Part shown: positions 25,428-34,274 of the stretch, one piece after another
Position numbering within the stretch: position 1 is the first letter of the stretch
Layout: each line of letters opens with the position of its first letter
Origin: DAISJI01 sp964559835
GTDB lineage: Bacteria; Acidobacteriota; Terriglobia; Terriglobales; Acidobacteriaceae
Direction: 5' to 3'
Assembly: GCA_964559835.1 (NCBI GenBank)
Contig: CAZLJE010000034.1
Span: 1 to 54,901 of the forward strand
Length of the DNA stretch: 54,901 bases
Translations under genes and position numbers: made by a program
The notes under the pieces: model-generated
Told to the model about the DNA's origin: nothing
Database searches by the model: none
The model's input: only the letters and a program-made list of their open reading frames with translations

Positions 25428-26624
25428 CTATTCGTAGTGCAGGGCTTCGGTCGGCATTAACCGGGAGGCGCGCCGTGCCGGCAGGAATCCAAAAAGGATC
25501 CCTACGCTGCACGAGACCGTCAGCGATACCACCACCGACACCCAAGAGATAGGTAGATAAACAGCGTCGAGGAATAAAAGTTGCACAGCGACGGGAATCG
25601 CCACCGCGATCACCACCCCGGTCACAGCACCCAACCCGCTGATAATAAACGCTTCCAGCAGGAACTGCCACTCGATCTCCTGCCGCCGTGCGCCGATCGC
25701 CATCCGTACCCCGATCTCGCGCGTGCGCTCCGTCACCGTCACCAGCATGATGTTCATGATGCCGATGCCGCTGATCACCAGCGTCACCGAAGCGATGATC
25801 AGCAGCACTATCGTCAGCGCGTTCGAGATGCTTCGGGCAGCGGCCAGCAGCGATGCCAGATTTTGCACCGTGTAAGCTGCGCCGGGCCGGTGACGGCTTT
25901 GGATAACGCCCGTCATTTCCCGTGTCAGCGTCGGCACTTCATCCGGATTTTCCGCCTGCGCGTACAGTGTCTTGAGGAAATCCTCAGGCATGAAGTTCTT
26001 CATCAGCGAGAACGGGATGACCACCGTTTCGTCGGCGATCTCCGATTGCCCGAATGTTGTCACCCTCTCTTTGAAGACGCCGACAATGGTGAGGTTGATC
26101 CCGCCCACCGTGATGGTCTGACCCACCGGATTGGTATACGGCAGCAGTTTCGCCAGGTTTTGCGTGATCACCGCCGCCTTTGCCGCAGTATCGTGATCGA
26201 TCTGGTCGAGGAAGCGGCCTTGCACAACGTCGAGATTGCGTACCTTATCGAAGTCGTCGGTGACGCCGACCAGCTGGATGGAATGCTCCCGCGCCCCGAT
26301 CGTGATCTCGATCTGCGTGTCGTACTCGCCGGCCGCGTGTTGCACGTTTGGCAACTCGCGGACGGCGCGCAGGTCACCGAGCGACAATTCGTCGGCGATG
26401 GGCCGCGGCTGCGTCGGCCCTGGCGAGATGTGCGATGCGTACACCAGGTTCGCGCCCACACCTTCGATCTGGCGCAAGATGTACCGCTTCCCCGTCAATC
26501 CGACGGTGACCACCAGCACCAGGCAGGCGCTTCCAATGACGACTCCCAACATGGTCAGGAACGCCTTGAACTTGTTCGCCCGCAGCGCATCGAGCGCCGT
26601 CTGAAATGTCTCGCCTCGTATCAT
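25428..26624 (-). CDS. MacB/FtsX-type ABC permease without ATPase domain
   Basis: 398 residues. One N-terminal helix (ANKFKAFLTMLGVVIGSACLVLVV), a periplasmic MacB-like core domain (about 45-250), and three C-terminal helices of the FtsX fold, with the conserved NIMLVTVTERTREIGVRMAIGARRQEI between the second and third. Unlike E. coli MacB it has no N-terminal ATPase, so it needs a separate ATP-binding subunit, which is not found nearby. The adaptor at 21.6 kb and TolC at 26.8 kb are plausible partners; tolC is divergent from it. Confidence 0.87.
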   Translation of the reverse strand: MIRGETFQTALDALRANKFKAFLTMLGVVIGSACLVLVVTVGLTGKRYILRQIEGVGANLVYASHISPGPTQPRPIADELSLGDLRAVRELPNVQHAAGEYDTQIEITIGAREHSIQLVGVTDDFDKVRNLDVVQGRFLDQIDHDTAAKAAVITQNLAKLLPYTNPVGQTITVGGINLTIVGVFKERVTTFGQSEIADETVVIPFSLMKNFMPEDFLKTLYAQAENPDEVPTLTREMTGVIQSRHRPGAAYTVQNLASLLAAARSISNALTIVLLIIASVTLVISGIGIMNIMLVTVTERTREIGVRMAIGARRQEIEWQFLLEAFIISGLGAVTGVVIAVAIPVAVQLLFLDAVYLPISWVSVVVSLTVSCSVGILFGFLPARRASRLMPTEALHYE

Positions 26625-26823
26625 TCAGTCGCCAGCCGCCAGTGGCCAGTCCTCAGTTATTTGATGTTCATCCCGCGTCTAGGATAACAGCGCCGTGTTT
26701 ATGCTCCATACCCACTTCGCCGGGTCACCATCGCCGCTGCCTACTATTTACTGAGTGGTGACTGGCGACCGCTGACTGGTTGTTATACTCGCCCTTCGAT
26801 TTCTTGTATTTCAAGGTGATGTG

Positions 26824-28167
26824 ATGAAAGCCTTTTTGCGGCCTGTTTCTTACGCCCTTGCCTTGTTTCTTGTGCTCGTATCCGGCTCCGCCTCGGCGCA
26901 GCAGTTGACCTTCCAACACACCATGCAACTTGTCCTTCAGCGCGCCTCCGCTTCGCCCGCGTCCGCCGACCAGGAGCGCGCGCACGCCGCGTACCAGGAA
27001 GCGCGCAGCTTGTTTCTCCCGCAGCTCGTCGTCGGTTCCGGTCTCGGCAAGAGCTTCGGTTTTCCGGTGAGCATCGAGGGCGCCGCGCCGTCCGCCTTCC
27101 AGGTGAACTACCAGTCTTTTCTCTATAACCCGGCGCAGAAGGAATTCATTCGTTCAGCAAGGCAGGCGTGGCTCGCCTCGGCTTCTACCAACCAGGACCA
27201 ACGCGCAGCCACCCTGCTCGAAGCCGCTCTCGCTTACATCCAGCTCGACACCCTGGCCAGCCGCTCCCATCTTCTTCGCGACCAGCAACAGGAAGCCGAG
27301 CGCCTCGTCCAGATCGTCACCGATCGCGTACGCGAAGGCGTTGACGCCGAGATCGAACTCACCCGCGCCAAGCTCGATGCCGCTCGCGTTCGCATGCGCG
27401 CCGCCGATGTCGCGGGTACAGCCGACGTCCTGCGCGAACGCCTGGCGCAGCTTACCGGGCTACCCGCTGCTTCGATCGAGACCGTGACCGAATCCATCCC
27501 CGATGTTCCCGACGTGAGCCGCGAGCAGGGTTTGGTGGACGAGGTCGTGCAATCGAACCCGCAGGTCAAGGCTGCCGAACTCCAGGCCACCTCGCAGGCG
27601 TTTCGTGCCAGGGGCGAGCATCGCTCCCTGTTGCCCGCGGTCGACATCGTCGGCGACTACGGCTACTTCACTCGCTATAACAACTACGACTTGTACTTCA
27701 CTCGTTTCCAGCACAACAACGCCACGGTCGGCGTCGCCATCCGCTTCCCCTTCCTGAATTTCCCTCAGCGCGTTCGCGCGGACGTGGCTGACGCCGAGGC
27801 GCTGAAAGCTCGCCGCCAATCTGAAGTTACGAAGCAGCAGGTCTCGACCGAGACTCTTCGACTCGCGCGCTCCGTTCAGCAACTCGCCGCCGCCGACGAC
27901 GTCGCCAAGCTGGACTATGAGCTTGCGCAGGCGCAGTCCGCGGCTCTCGAAACCCGCGTGCAAGCCGCGGCGCCGGGCGCTCCCACGGGTCAGGGCGCCC
28001 CTGCTCCTGCTCCGGGCCCCCGCGAGGTCCAGGGCGCGCGCATCCAGACGAACGAAAAGTACTCCACCTATCTCGACACGAATTTCGAGTTGGAGAAGGC
28101 GAAACTGCAATTGCTACGGGCCGCCGGAAAGCTCGAGTCCTGGGCCACCGCCGGGACAACTCCGTAG
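26824..28167 (+). CDS. TolC-family outer-membrane efflux protein
   Basis: 447 residues from ATG 26824, with a GTG three bases earlier as an alternative. A signal peptide ends at ASAQQ near residue 23. Two long heptad-rich helical regions (about 45-215 and 280-430) correspond to the TolC tunnel helices, separated by beta-strand segments such as GDYGYFTRYNNYDLYFTRF. A proline/alanine-rich insert (about 375-400) interrupts the second helical region. It is expected to form the outer-membrane channel for the MacA-like adaptor and the FtsX permease. A TTATAC hexamer lies about 40 bases upstream. Confidence 0.85.
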   Translation: MKAFLRPVSYALALFLVLVSGSASAQQLTFQHTMQLVLQRASASPASADQERAHAAYQEARSLFLPQLVVGSGLGKSFGFPVSIEGAAPSAFQVNYQSFLYNPAQKEFIRSARQAWLASASTNQDQRAATLLEAALAYIQLDTLASRSHLLRDQQQEAERLVQIVTDRVREGVDAEIELTRAKLDAARVRMRAADVAGTADVLRERLAQLTGLPAASIETVTESIPDVPDVSREQGLVDEVVQSNPQVKAAELQATSQAFRARGEHRSLLPAVDIVGDYGYFTRYNNYDLYFTRFQHNNATVGVAIRFPFLNFPQRVRADVADAEALKARRQSEVTKQQVSTETLRLARSVQQLAAADDVAKLDYELAQAQSAALETRVQAAAPGAPTGQGAPAPAPGPREVQGARIQTNEKYSTYLDTNFELEKAKLQLLRAAGKLESWATAGTTP

Positions 28168-28415
28168 CCACTTTGGGGTTTACGTTCCAGAGACTTACGT
28201 GTACATCTGGATACTCAAATTAAAAGAGTTATTTCCCCGTTTGCTGCGTCTAAGCTACCATTCGGCCCGGGTTCATTCAGGGTTTGTGCATTTTCTGTTA
28301 ACTTGGGCCGGTTCCATCTCTGCGGCCCATTTGTGGGTCCGACGGGGTTTTTCGTGTCACGGTCAGCCACCCGGGAAATACCTGAAGGGGTGTTACGATA
28401 GCTACTCTTAACCGC
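28168..28415. other. Leader region upstream of hpnJ with hairpin potential
   Basis: 248 bases without the iterated words typical of this genome. GGGCCG at 28305-28310 can pair with CGGCCC at 28323-28328, and cccatttgtggg follows. TACGAT at 28394-28399 is a possible -10 for hpnJ, 16 bases before its ATG. No known riboswitch motif recognised. Confidence 0.35.
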
Positions 28416-29936
28416 ATGCCGTTGAGAACGTTATTCCTGAATCCTCCCTCGTTCGAGAACTTCGACGGTGGCGCCGGTTCCCGCTGGCCCGCGACTCGAG
28501 AAATCGAGTCCTATTGGTATCCGGTATGGCTGGCATATCCCGCCGGTATGCTGGAAGGCTCGCGACTGCTCGACGCCGCCCCCCACCATGTCTCAGCCGA
28601 AGAGACCATCAAGATCTGCTGCGATTACGAGTTCCTGGTCCTGTTCACGAGTACTCCCGGCTTCCCTGGCGACATCCGCCTGGCCACAAAGATCAAGGAA
28701 GCGAATCCCAGGATCAAGATTTGTTTTGTCGGACCGCACGTCACCGTTCTGCCCGACCGCTCTCTTGAAGAATGCCCCGCGATCGACTTTGTAGTGCGCC
28801 GCGAGTTCGATTTCGCCACTGTCGACTTTGCCAATGGCAAGCCGCTGTCTGAGATTCCCAATGTCACCTGGCGCGACTCGCACGGCCGCCTCGTGCACAA
28901 TCCTGACGGTCCCGCTCTGGCAGATCTCGACGTCCTGCCCAATGTCACCGACGTCTACAAGCGCGACCTCGACATTCGTCGCTACAACGTCCCGTTCCTG
29001 CTCTACCCGTTCGTTTCGCTGTACACGACCCGCGGCTGCCCGGCGCAGTGTACTTTCTGCCTCTGGCCACAGACTCTGAGCGGTCACCCGTGGCGCAAGC
29101 GCTCCGCCGATTCCGTCGCCAGCGAAATGGCCAAGGCGAAAGAGTATTGGCCCTGGGTCAAGGAATTCTTCTTCGACGACGATACCTTCAACATCCAGAA
29201 GGCCCGGACGATCGAGCTGTGCGCCAAGCTCAAGCCGCTCAAGCTGACCTGGTCCTGCACCTCGCGAGTCACGACCGATTACGAGACGCTGAAGGCCATG
29301 AAGGAAGCCGGCTGCAGGCTGCTCATCGTCGGCTACGAATCCGGGGACGCTCAGATCCTGAAGAACATCAAGAAGGGCGCCACCGTCGAGCGCGCCCGCC
29401 AGTTCACCAAGGATTGCCACAAGCTCGGACTCAAGGTCCATGGCGACTTCATCCTTGGCCTCCCGGGCGAAACGCGCGAGACCATCCGCAAGACCATCGA
29501 CTTCGCCAAGGAACTCGACGTCGAGACGATCCAGGTGTCGATGGCGCATGCCTATCCCGGGACTGAGCTTTACGATTTCGTGGTCAAGAACGGCTATCTC
29601 AACAAGCACAAGATGGTCGACGCCGGTGGCCAGCAACTCGCGCACATCGAGTACCCGGGCCTACCCGCCGACGAAGTGATGGACGCGGTTCACCAGTTCT
29701 ACGACGAATACTATTTCCGCCCCAAAGCCATTTATCGGATTGTCAGGAATGCCATCTTCAGTGCGACCGACCGCAAGCGTCTCTACACAGAGGCCAAGGC
29801 TTTCCTCAAGACCCGCTCCAGCCGCAAAAAGTGGGCCGCAGCGCAACGCGCCGAGCAGTCCGTGAATCCGCCTGCTCCGCCCACGGTTACGCCCGACACC
29901 AAGCCCCAGCCTGATGTCGAGCCCGTGAACGCCTGA
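28416..29936 (+). CDS. hpnJ: Hopanoid-associated B12-binding radical SAM protein HpnJ
   Basis: 506 residues. The N-terminus (FLNPPSFENFDGGAGSR, then WYPVWLAYPAGMLEGSRLLD) is diagnostic of HpnJ. A B12-binding-like domain covers about 60-165, and the radical SAM motif is Cys208-x3-Cys212-x2-Cys215 in RGCPAQCTFCLWPQ. In Burkholderia HpnJ is needed to make the cyclitol-ether head group of bacteriohopanetetrol. Its presence predicts cyclitol-ether hopanoids here. The C-terminal tail is proline-rich and probably flexible. Two DMT transporter genes follow within ten bases. HpnI and HpnK, needed for the glucosamine precursor in Burkholderia, are not in the window. Confidence 0.92.
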   Translation: MPLRTLFLNPPSFENFDGGAGSRWPATREIESYWYPVWLAYPAGMLEGSRLLDAAPHHVSAEETIKICCDYEFLVLFTSTPGFPGDIRLATKIKEANPRIKICFVGPHVTVLPDRSLEECPAIDFVVRREFDFATVDFANGKPLSEIPNVTWRDSHGRLVHNPDGPALADLDVLPNVTDVYKRDLDIRRYNVPFLLYPFVSLYTTRGCPAQCTFCLWPQTLSGHPWRKRSADSVASEMAKAKEYWPWVKEFFFDDDTFNIQKARTIELCAKLKPLKLTWSCTSRVTTDYETLKAMKEAGCRLLIVGYESGDAQILKNIKKGATVERARQFTKDCHKLGLKVHGDFILGLPGETRETIRKTIDFAKELDVETIQVSMAHAYPGTELYDFVVKNGYLNKHKMVDAGGQQLAHIEYPGLPADEVMDAVHQFYDEYYFRPKAIYRIVRNAIFSATDRKRLYTEAKAFLKTRSSRKKWAAAQRAEQSVNPPAPPTVTPDTKPQPDVEPVNA

Positions 29937-29945
29937 GATCCGCTA

Positions 29946-30368
29946 GTGCCATTTCGCAAGCAAGCTACCCTCGCCGGGGTCATCTTCTTTGGTGCCCTCG
30001 GCGACGTTGCTTTGTCCCGCGGTATGAAGCAGGTGGGTGAACTTTCACTCTCTCACTGGACCCAGGCCATCCACGCCGTGTTCACGCCTTGGGTCGGCAT
30101 CGGAATCCTATTCCTCATCGCCTTCTTTGCTAGTTATCTCACCGCGCTTTCATTTGCCGACCTGACATACGTCCTGCCCGCAACATCTCTCGGTTACATC
30201 CTCATGGCCTTGCTGGCCCGGTTCTTTCTTCATGAGCAGATATCCCAGTTTCGCTGGGCGGGAATAGCCCTCATTGCGCTGGGCGTAGGTTTCGTCACCC
30301 GCGGTCCAGCCAAGACCTCCGACAACCGTGGCGCCGGCGAACCTCCGCGTCAGAACGAGGCGTCATGA
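29946..30368 (+). CDS. Half-size DMT (EamA/SMR-like) transporter, first of pair
   Basis: 140 residues with four predicted transmembrane helices, the size of a half EamA or SMR-type subunit. Recognisable are the GDVALSRGMKQVGEL segment after helix 1 and LARFFLHEQISQFRWAGIALIALGVGFV at the end. The start is GTG 29946, nine bases after the hpnJ stop. It overlaps the next, similar gene by four bases (ATGA), so the two probably form a heterodimer. The link to hpnJ suggests a head-group precursor or hopanoid cargo, which is inference. Confidence 0.8.
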   Translation: MPFRKQATLAGVIFFGALGDVALSRGMKQVGELSLSHWTQAIHAVFTPWVGIGILFLIAFFASYLTALSFADLTYVLPATSLGYILMALLARFFLHEQISQFRWAGIALIALGVGFVTRGPAKTSDNRGAGEPPRQNEAS

Positions 30369-30745
30369 GGTTTGCTTACACTTGGGGCAGCATCTTTGCT
30401 GTGGTAGCCGCGTCCGTCACGGGGGACGTGCTCGTCTCTCGTGCCATGAAACAGGTCGGCGACTTGGGCCCCATCTATCACGATCGCGGCTTGTGGTTCA
30501 CCATCAAGGCGGTCGCGCGGAATGGGACTCTTTGGGCGGGCGTCTTCTTTATGGCTTTGGCGTTCTTCGCCCTCCTGTTTGCCCTCTCCTGGGCCGACGT
30601 CAGCCTTGTCGCCCCTGCATCTGCCGCTTTAACGTATATCGGTAACGCAGTGACGGCCAAGATGTTCTTGCGCGAGAGAGTCGACCGCCGCCGCTGGATC
30701 GCCGCCGTCCTGGTAGCCGCAGGCGTAGCCCTTGTGGCCGGCTGA
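30365..30745 (+). CDS. Half-size DMT transporter, second of pair
   Basis: 126 residues, four transmembrane helices, clearly paralogous to the preceding gene: GDVLVSRAMKQVGDL here against GDVALSRGMKQVGEL there, and a C-terminal FLRERVDRRRWIAAVLVAAGVALV. Paired SMR-like subunits usually insert in opposite orientations. The start overlaps the upstream stop (ATGA). It is the last gene of the hpnJ unit and converges on hpnE. Confidence 0.8.
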   Translation: MRFAYTWGSIFAVVAASVTGDVLVSRAMKQVGDLGPIYHDRGLWFTIKAVARNGTLWAGVFFMALAFFALLFALSWADVSLVAPASAALTYIGNAVTAKMFLRERVDRRRWIAAVLVAAGVALVAG

Positions 30746-30892
30746 CCGTTAACCTCTGTCATCCCGAGCAACGGCTTTAGCCTGAGTCAAGTTTCTGTCT
30801 TGCGTTCCTTCGTGTTCCTTTGTGGCCTTTGTGGTGAGCTGGTTTTCAATCGGCAATCGGCAATCATCAATCGGCAATGACTTTGCTTTTCG
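30746..30892. repeat. Intergenic words between the DMT pair and hpnE
   Basis: tgtcatcccgagc-type repeat at about 30758-30770, ccttcgtgttcctttgtgg at about 30807-30825, and four caatcggcaatc-type words at about 30847-30880. No gene. Confidence 0.6.
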
Positions 30893-32260
30893 TCACGCCA
30901 TCAATTTCATGAACCCCTTCGCGTCCAGATCCGGAGCCAGAAATTTCTTCTCCGCCAACGCTTCTGCCGCCATATACCCGCTGCGTACCGCCCCTTCCAT
31001 AGTGGCTGGCCATCCGGTCTGAGTGTAATCTCCCGCCAGGAACAGGTTGGGCCACGCCGTCGTTTGCGACGGTCTGTGCGCGTCGGTCCCGGGCAGCGGC
31101 GCATACGTCGCGTACACTTCCTTGATCACCGTCGCCTTCACCACTTCTGCCTCGCGCACCTTCGGAAAGAATTCGCCCAACTCCTTCAGCGCGAGGTCCA
31201 GGATCGCCTGCCGCGACTGGTTCACCAGGCATTTCGACGAACTGATGACCAGCTCAACGTAACTTCCCTCGCCCGCTCTTCCCTGGATTCGCGACTTGTG
31301 GAACATCCACTGGATGGTGCGCTCCAGCAACACGGCGTGGTCCAAGTCGGAGATCTCACGGTCGAACCAGAAGTGCACGCCAGTGATCGGCGATGTCTGG
31401 AACCTGGTTAGCAATCGCTTCAATTCCGCGCCCGCCGCATCCTCCGGCAGCATCGCACCCAGTGTCTGGAACGGCACCGCCATCACCGCAGCGCCGAATT
31501 GCTCCTCATTGCCGGCAACACACAACCGCACGCCCTCCGCATCAGCTGCGACGGACTGCACTCCCGCTCGCATCCTGACCTCCCCACCGCGCGCCCGAAT
31601 GTACTCGCCGGCAGCCTCGTACAGCTCGGTCAGGGGCACTGCCGGCAATCCCATCTCGCCCGCCTCCGCCGACTTCAAGAAAGAATCGCGGAACACCAGC
31701 GCCGCATACCGCGACGACATCCGCTCCAGCTCTTCATTCAACGCGCTGACCAGCACCGGCCGCCAGAAGCGCTCGATCGCGTTGATCGTTTGCGAATGCT
31801 GGTGCAGCCACGCACCAAACGCCGGTGCATTGTCGGCCGGCAGCTCTCCCATTAACGCCAGCATTCCACCCGCGATGGTGAGCTTGTCGGCCAGCGAGAG
31901 AAACGGCGCCTTCAGGAATGACCGCGAGGCGTGCAGCGGCGCCGGCAGCGCACCCGGCCCGAGCACGCTCTGCCGCCCTCCGGGTTCGACGAACACCAGC
32001 CGCTTGTACCACCGGATCTTGTCCGCGACTCCGATGCGCCTGTAGAAATCGAGCAGGTTGGTGCAACATCCCAGCAGTACGTGCTGGCAGTTGTCCACGA
32101 CTTCGTTGGTGCCAGGATGTTCGTAGGACGACGCCCGGCCCCCGAGATACGGACGCTTCTCGAGCAGCGTGACTCGATACCCGGCCTCCGCCAGTGCGCA
32201 TCCGGCGGCCAGTCCGGCCAGGCCACCTCCGACCACCGCGACAGCCCCACGTGCGTTCAT
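30893..32260 (-). CDS. hpnE: Hydroxysqualene dehydroxylase
   Basis: FAD-dependent enzyme that reduces hydroxysqualene to squalene, third step of the HpnCDE route. The FAD-binding Rossmann motif VVGGGLAGLAAGCALAEAGY starts at residue 8, followed by LLEKRPYLGGRASS. The C-terminus has LFLAGDYTQTGWPATMEGAVRSG, as in phytoene desaturase-like amine oxidoreductases. ATG 32260 was chosen over an upstream in-frame ATG because it sits just before the FAD motif and overlaps the hpnD stop by four bases (ATGA). At 455 residues it is slightly longer than usual. Last gene of the minus-strand hopanoid group. Confidence 0.93.
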   Translation of the reverse strand: MNARGAVAVVGGGLAGLAAGCALAEAGYRVTLLEKRPYLGGRASSYEHPGTNEVVDNCQHVLLGCCTNLLDFYRRIGVADKIRWYKRLVFVEPGGRQSVLGPGALPAPLHASRSFLKAPFLSLADKLTIAGGMLALMGELPADNAPAFGAWLHQHSQTINAIERFWRPVLVSALNEELERMSSRYAALVFRDSFLKSAEAGEMGLPAVPLTELYEAAGEYIRARGGEVRMRAGVQSVAADAEGVRLCVAGNEEQFGAAVMAVPFQTLGAMLPEDAAGAELKRLLTRFQTSPITGVHFWFDREISDLDHAVLLERTIQWMFHKSRIQGRAGEGSYVELVISSSKCLVNQSRQAILDLALKELGEFFPKVREAEVVKATVIKEVYATYAPLPGTDAHRPSQTTAWPNLFLAGDYTQTGWPATMEGAVRSGYMAAEALAEKKFLAPDLDAKGFMKLMA

Positions 32261-33198
32261 TCGACGATCCGCTTCCACAGGCCTTTCGCCAGCACCTTGC
32301 TCTTCTCCGCTGTCGTGAGCCGCACGCGTTCGGTCAGCACGTCGTAATTTCGTGCCGCGATCTTCTCCAGCAGGCGCCGGTAGATCGTCATCAGCGTCCA
32401 CAAAGCCGGCTGGCTCTCGGGTTCGATCAAGGGCAGCAGTTTGTCGCCATCGGCATACAGTTCACGCGCGCGCTGCGCCTCGCGCTCGAGCACAGGCTGC
32501 AGCGCCGCGGTGTTGCCCGTGATGATCGCGTCCATACGCACGCCGTAAACCTGCAGATCCTCGGCGGGAAGGTAGATGCGCCCCATTCCCGCGTCCTCCT
32601 TCACGTCGCGGATGATGTTCGTCAACTGGAACGCGACCCCGAGATGCTCCGCCAGGCGCTCTGCCTGTGGATCCCGATATCCAAAGATCTTGATACAGAC
32701 CAGCCCGACCACGGACGCCACGTGATAGCAGTACTTATAAAGATCATCGAACGTCCGGTATAACACGGTCGGCCCTTGCCCCGCGTCCCGCGCCCCGCGC
32801 CCCGCTTCAAAGCAATCCATGGCCGTGCCGTACACGAGTTTGTCCAGCAGGTCCACGGGTATGTCATATTTCCTCTGCGCGTCGGCCAGCGCCATCAGGA
32901 CTGGCTCATCCGTCTGCTCGCCCTTAATAGCCCGATGCACAGCGTCCAGCCACTCCTCCAGCTTGTCGCGCTTGGCCTGGGAAGAAAGCTGCGGATCGTC
33001 GCTGATGTCATCCGCGTGCCGCATGAATGCGTACACCGCGCTGATGGCGTCGCGCTTGCGCCGCGGTAGCACGAGAAATCCGTAATAGAAATTCTTCGCC
33101 GTCGACCGCGCCGTGTGGCGGCAGATCCCGTACGCCGTCCGCAATTGCAGCGTCGGCGGCGATGCCGCTCGCCTCTCGGATTGTGTTGCACTCGCCAT
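32257..33198 (-). CDS. hpnD: Presqualene diphosphate synthase
   Basis: Condenses two farnesyl diphosphates to presqualene diphosphate. The first aspartate-rich motif is at residues 63-68 (DDISDD) and the second near 197 (NIIRDVKED); FYYGFLVLPRRKRDAISAVYAFMRHADD is typical of trans-isoprenyl squalene/phytoene synthases. Residues 131-143 (EAGRGARDAGQGP) are an extra, low-complexity segment encoded by a gcgccccgcg repeat, placed where homologues have a short DL-type linker. The reading frame is intact. Overlaps hpnE by four bases; 71 bases of iterated tacgac words separate it from hpnC. Confidence 0.93.
   Translation of the reverse strand: MASATQSERRAASPPTLQLRTAYGICRHTARSTAKNFYYGFLVLPRRKRDAISAVYAFMRHADDISDDPQLSSQAKRDKLEEWLDAVHRAIKGEQTDEPVLMALADAQRKYDIPVDLLDKLVYGTAMDCFEAGRGARDAGQGPTVLYRTFDDLYKYCYHVASVVGLVCIKIFGYRDPQAERLAEHLGVAFQLTNIIRDVKEDAGMGRIYLPAEDLQVYGVRMDAIITGNTAALQPVLEREAQRARELYADGDKLLPLIEPESQPALWTLMTIYRRLLEKIAARNYDVLTERVRLTTAEKSKVLAKGLWKRIVE
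32770..32808. repeat. cgcgccccgcg low-complexity repeat inside hpnD
   Basis: ccccgcgtcccgcgccccgc and following bases encode the extra residues 131-143 of HpnD. Similar ccctgcgccctgcgcc words occur at the end of recN (43863-43895). Confidence 0.6.
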
Positions 33199-33275
33199 AC
33201 GCAGGTCGTCCGTCGCAGGTCGTACGTCGCAGGTTCACCGACCTACGACCTACCGCCTACGACCTACTCTCAAAG
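33199..33275. repeat. Iterated gtcgcaggtcgta / cctacgaccta words between hpnC and hpnD
   Basis: cgtcgcaggtcgtacgtcgc on the left and acctacgacctaccgcctac on the right form direct and inverted copies. A related array lies at 51692-51724. Confidence 0.7.
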
Positions 33276-34262
33276 AACCTTTCTCAATCCCGCCCTTGCC
33301 ACCAGTATCAGCTTCTTCGCCTTCGAGATCTTCGGCCTCGCGCTCAGGACGTCGTATCCCTGTTGCTCGATCGCATTCAGGATTTCCTGGCCCCCACGTG
33401 TGAACAGCTCGATATCGATGGCCAGCGCCTTGTCCACTTCCTTCGCCAGCCGCGCCCCGCGCCCGAACCATTCCCGCGCCCGCGCTACTTCAAACCTCAT
33501 CATCTCGAGAAACTGCGGAGTGGCCCGGCGCTGCGCAATGTCGTCCTCACTCACTCCAAATCTGCGCAGGTCCTCCAAAGGAACATAGATCCGGTTCTTG
33601 CCATAGTCCGGCCACACATCCTGCCAGAAGTTCGCCAGTTGCAACGCCGTGCACGTGCAGTCCGACAACGTCTGCCGGCGTTCATCGCGATAACCGCACG
33701 TATATAGCACCAAGCGCCCGACCGGATTCGCCGAATACCGGCAATACCTCAGCACATCTTCAAACGTCTCGTACCTTCCCACTCGCTGGTCCTGTCGAAA
33801 GGCTTTGAGCAGGTCGGCAAACGGCTCCCTTGGGATATCGCACTCGCGGATCGTCTCCCGCAGCGCGACAAACACCGGATGCCGCGGTCCCTCGTAACGG
33901 AGCGGCTTGTCGGCCTGCAGTTTCTCCACGTCCGTCTTCACGTTGATCGGCGGACGCTCCACCAGGCTGAGGTACGTCGCGTTCAGCTCGCCTTCCCATT
34001 CGTCCAACAGTCGCAACGATTCCTGCGGATCTCCGACCTCATCGCCTAGGTCGTCCGAGATCCGGCAATACGCATATACGCTGTAGAAGTGCGGACGCAT
34101 GCGCTGCGGCAGGAACCACGTCGCGACCGAGAAATTCTCGTAATGCGATTCCGCCAGCCGCCGGCAGTACGCCTGCGCCTCTCCCAGCGACGGCGCGACC
34201 TCCGGGATCGCGTATTCGGGCGGCAGCCCCGCAAACGGCACGGAATTGGGAGTGGCAGTCAC
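33270..34262 (-). CDS. hpnC: Hydroxysqualene synthase
   Basis: Converts presqualene diphosphate to hydroxysqualene by addition of water. HpnC-type motifs are clear: HYENFSVATWFLPQRMRPHFYSVYAYCRISDDLGDE near the N-terminus and LQLANFWQDVWPDYGKNRIYVP in the middle. The upstream in-frame ATG (34298) lies in an aagtaataag repeat array and adds hydrophobic repeat-derived residues, so GTG 34262 is preferred (330 residues). It starts a new block after a hairpin at 34372-34399 that follows the dehydrogenase gene. Confidence 0.92.
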   Translation of the reverse strand: MTATPNSVPFAGLPPEYAIPEVAPSLGEAQAYCRRLAESHYENFSVATWFLPQRMRPHFYSVYAYCRISDDLGDEVGDPQESLRLLDEWEGELNATYLSLVERPPINVKTDVEKLQADKPLRYEGPRHPVFVALRETIRECDIPREPFADLLKAFRQDQRVGRYETFEDVLRYCRYSANPVGRLVLYTCGYRDERRQTLSDCTCTALQLANFWQDVWPDYGKNRIYVPLEDLRRFGVSEDDIAQRRATPQFLEMMRFEVARAREWFGRGARLAKEVDKALAIDIELFTRGGQEILNAIEQQGYDVLSARPKISKAKKLILVARAGLRKVL

Positions 34263-34274
34263 TCGGAAAAGTAT

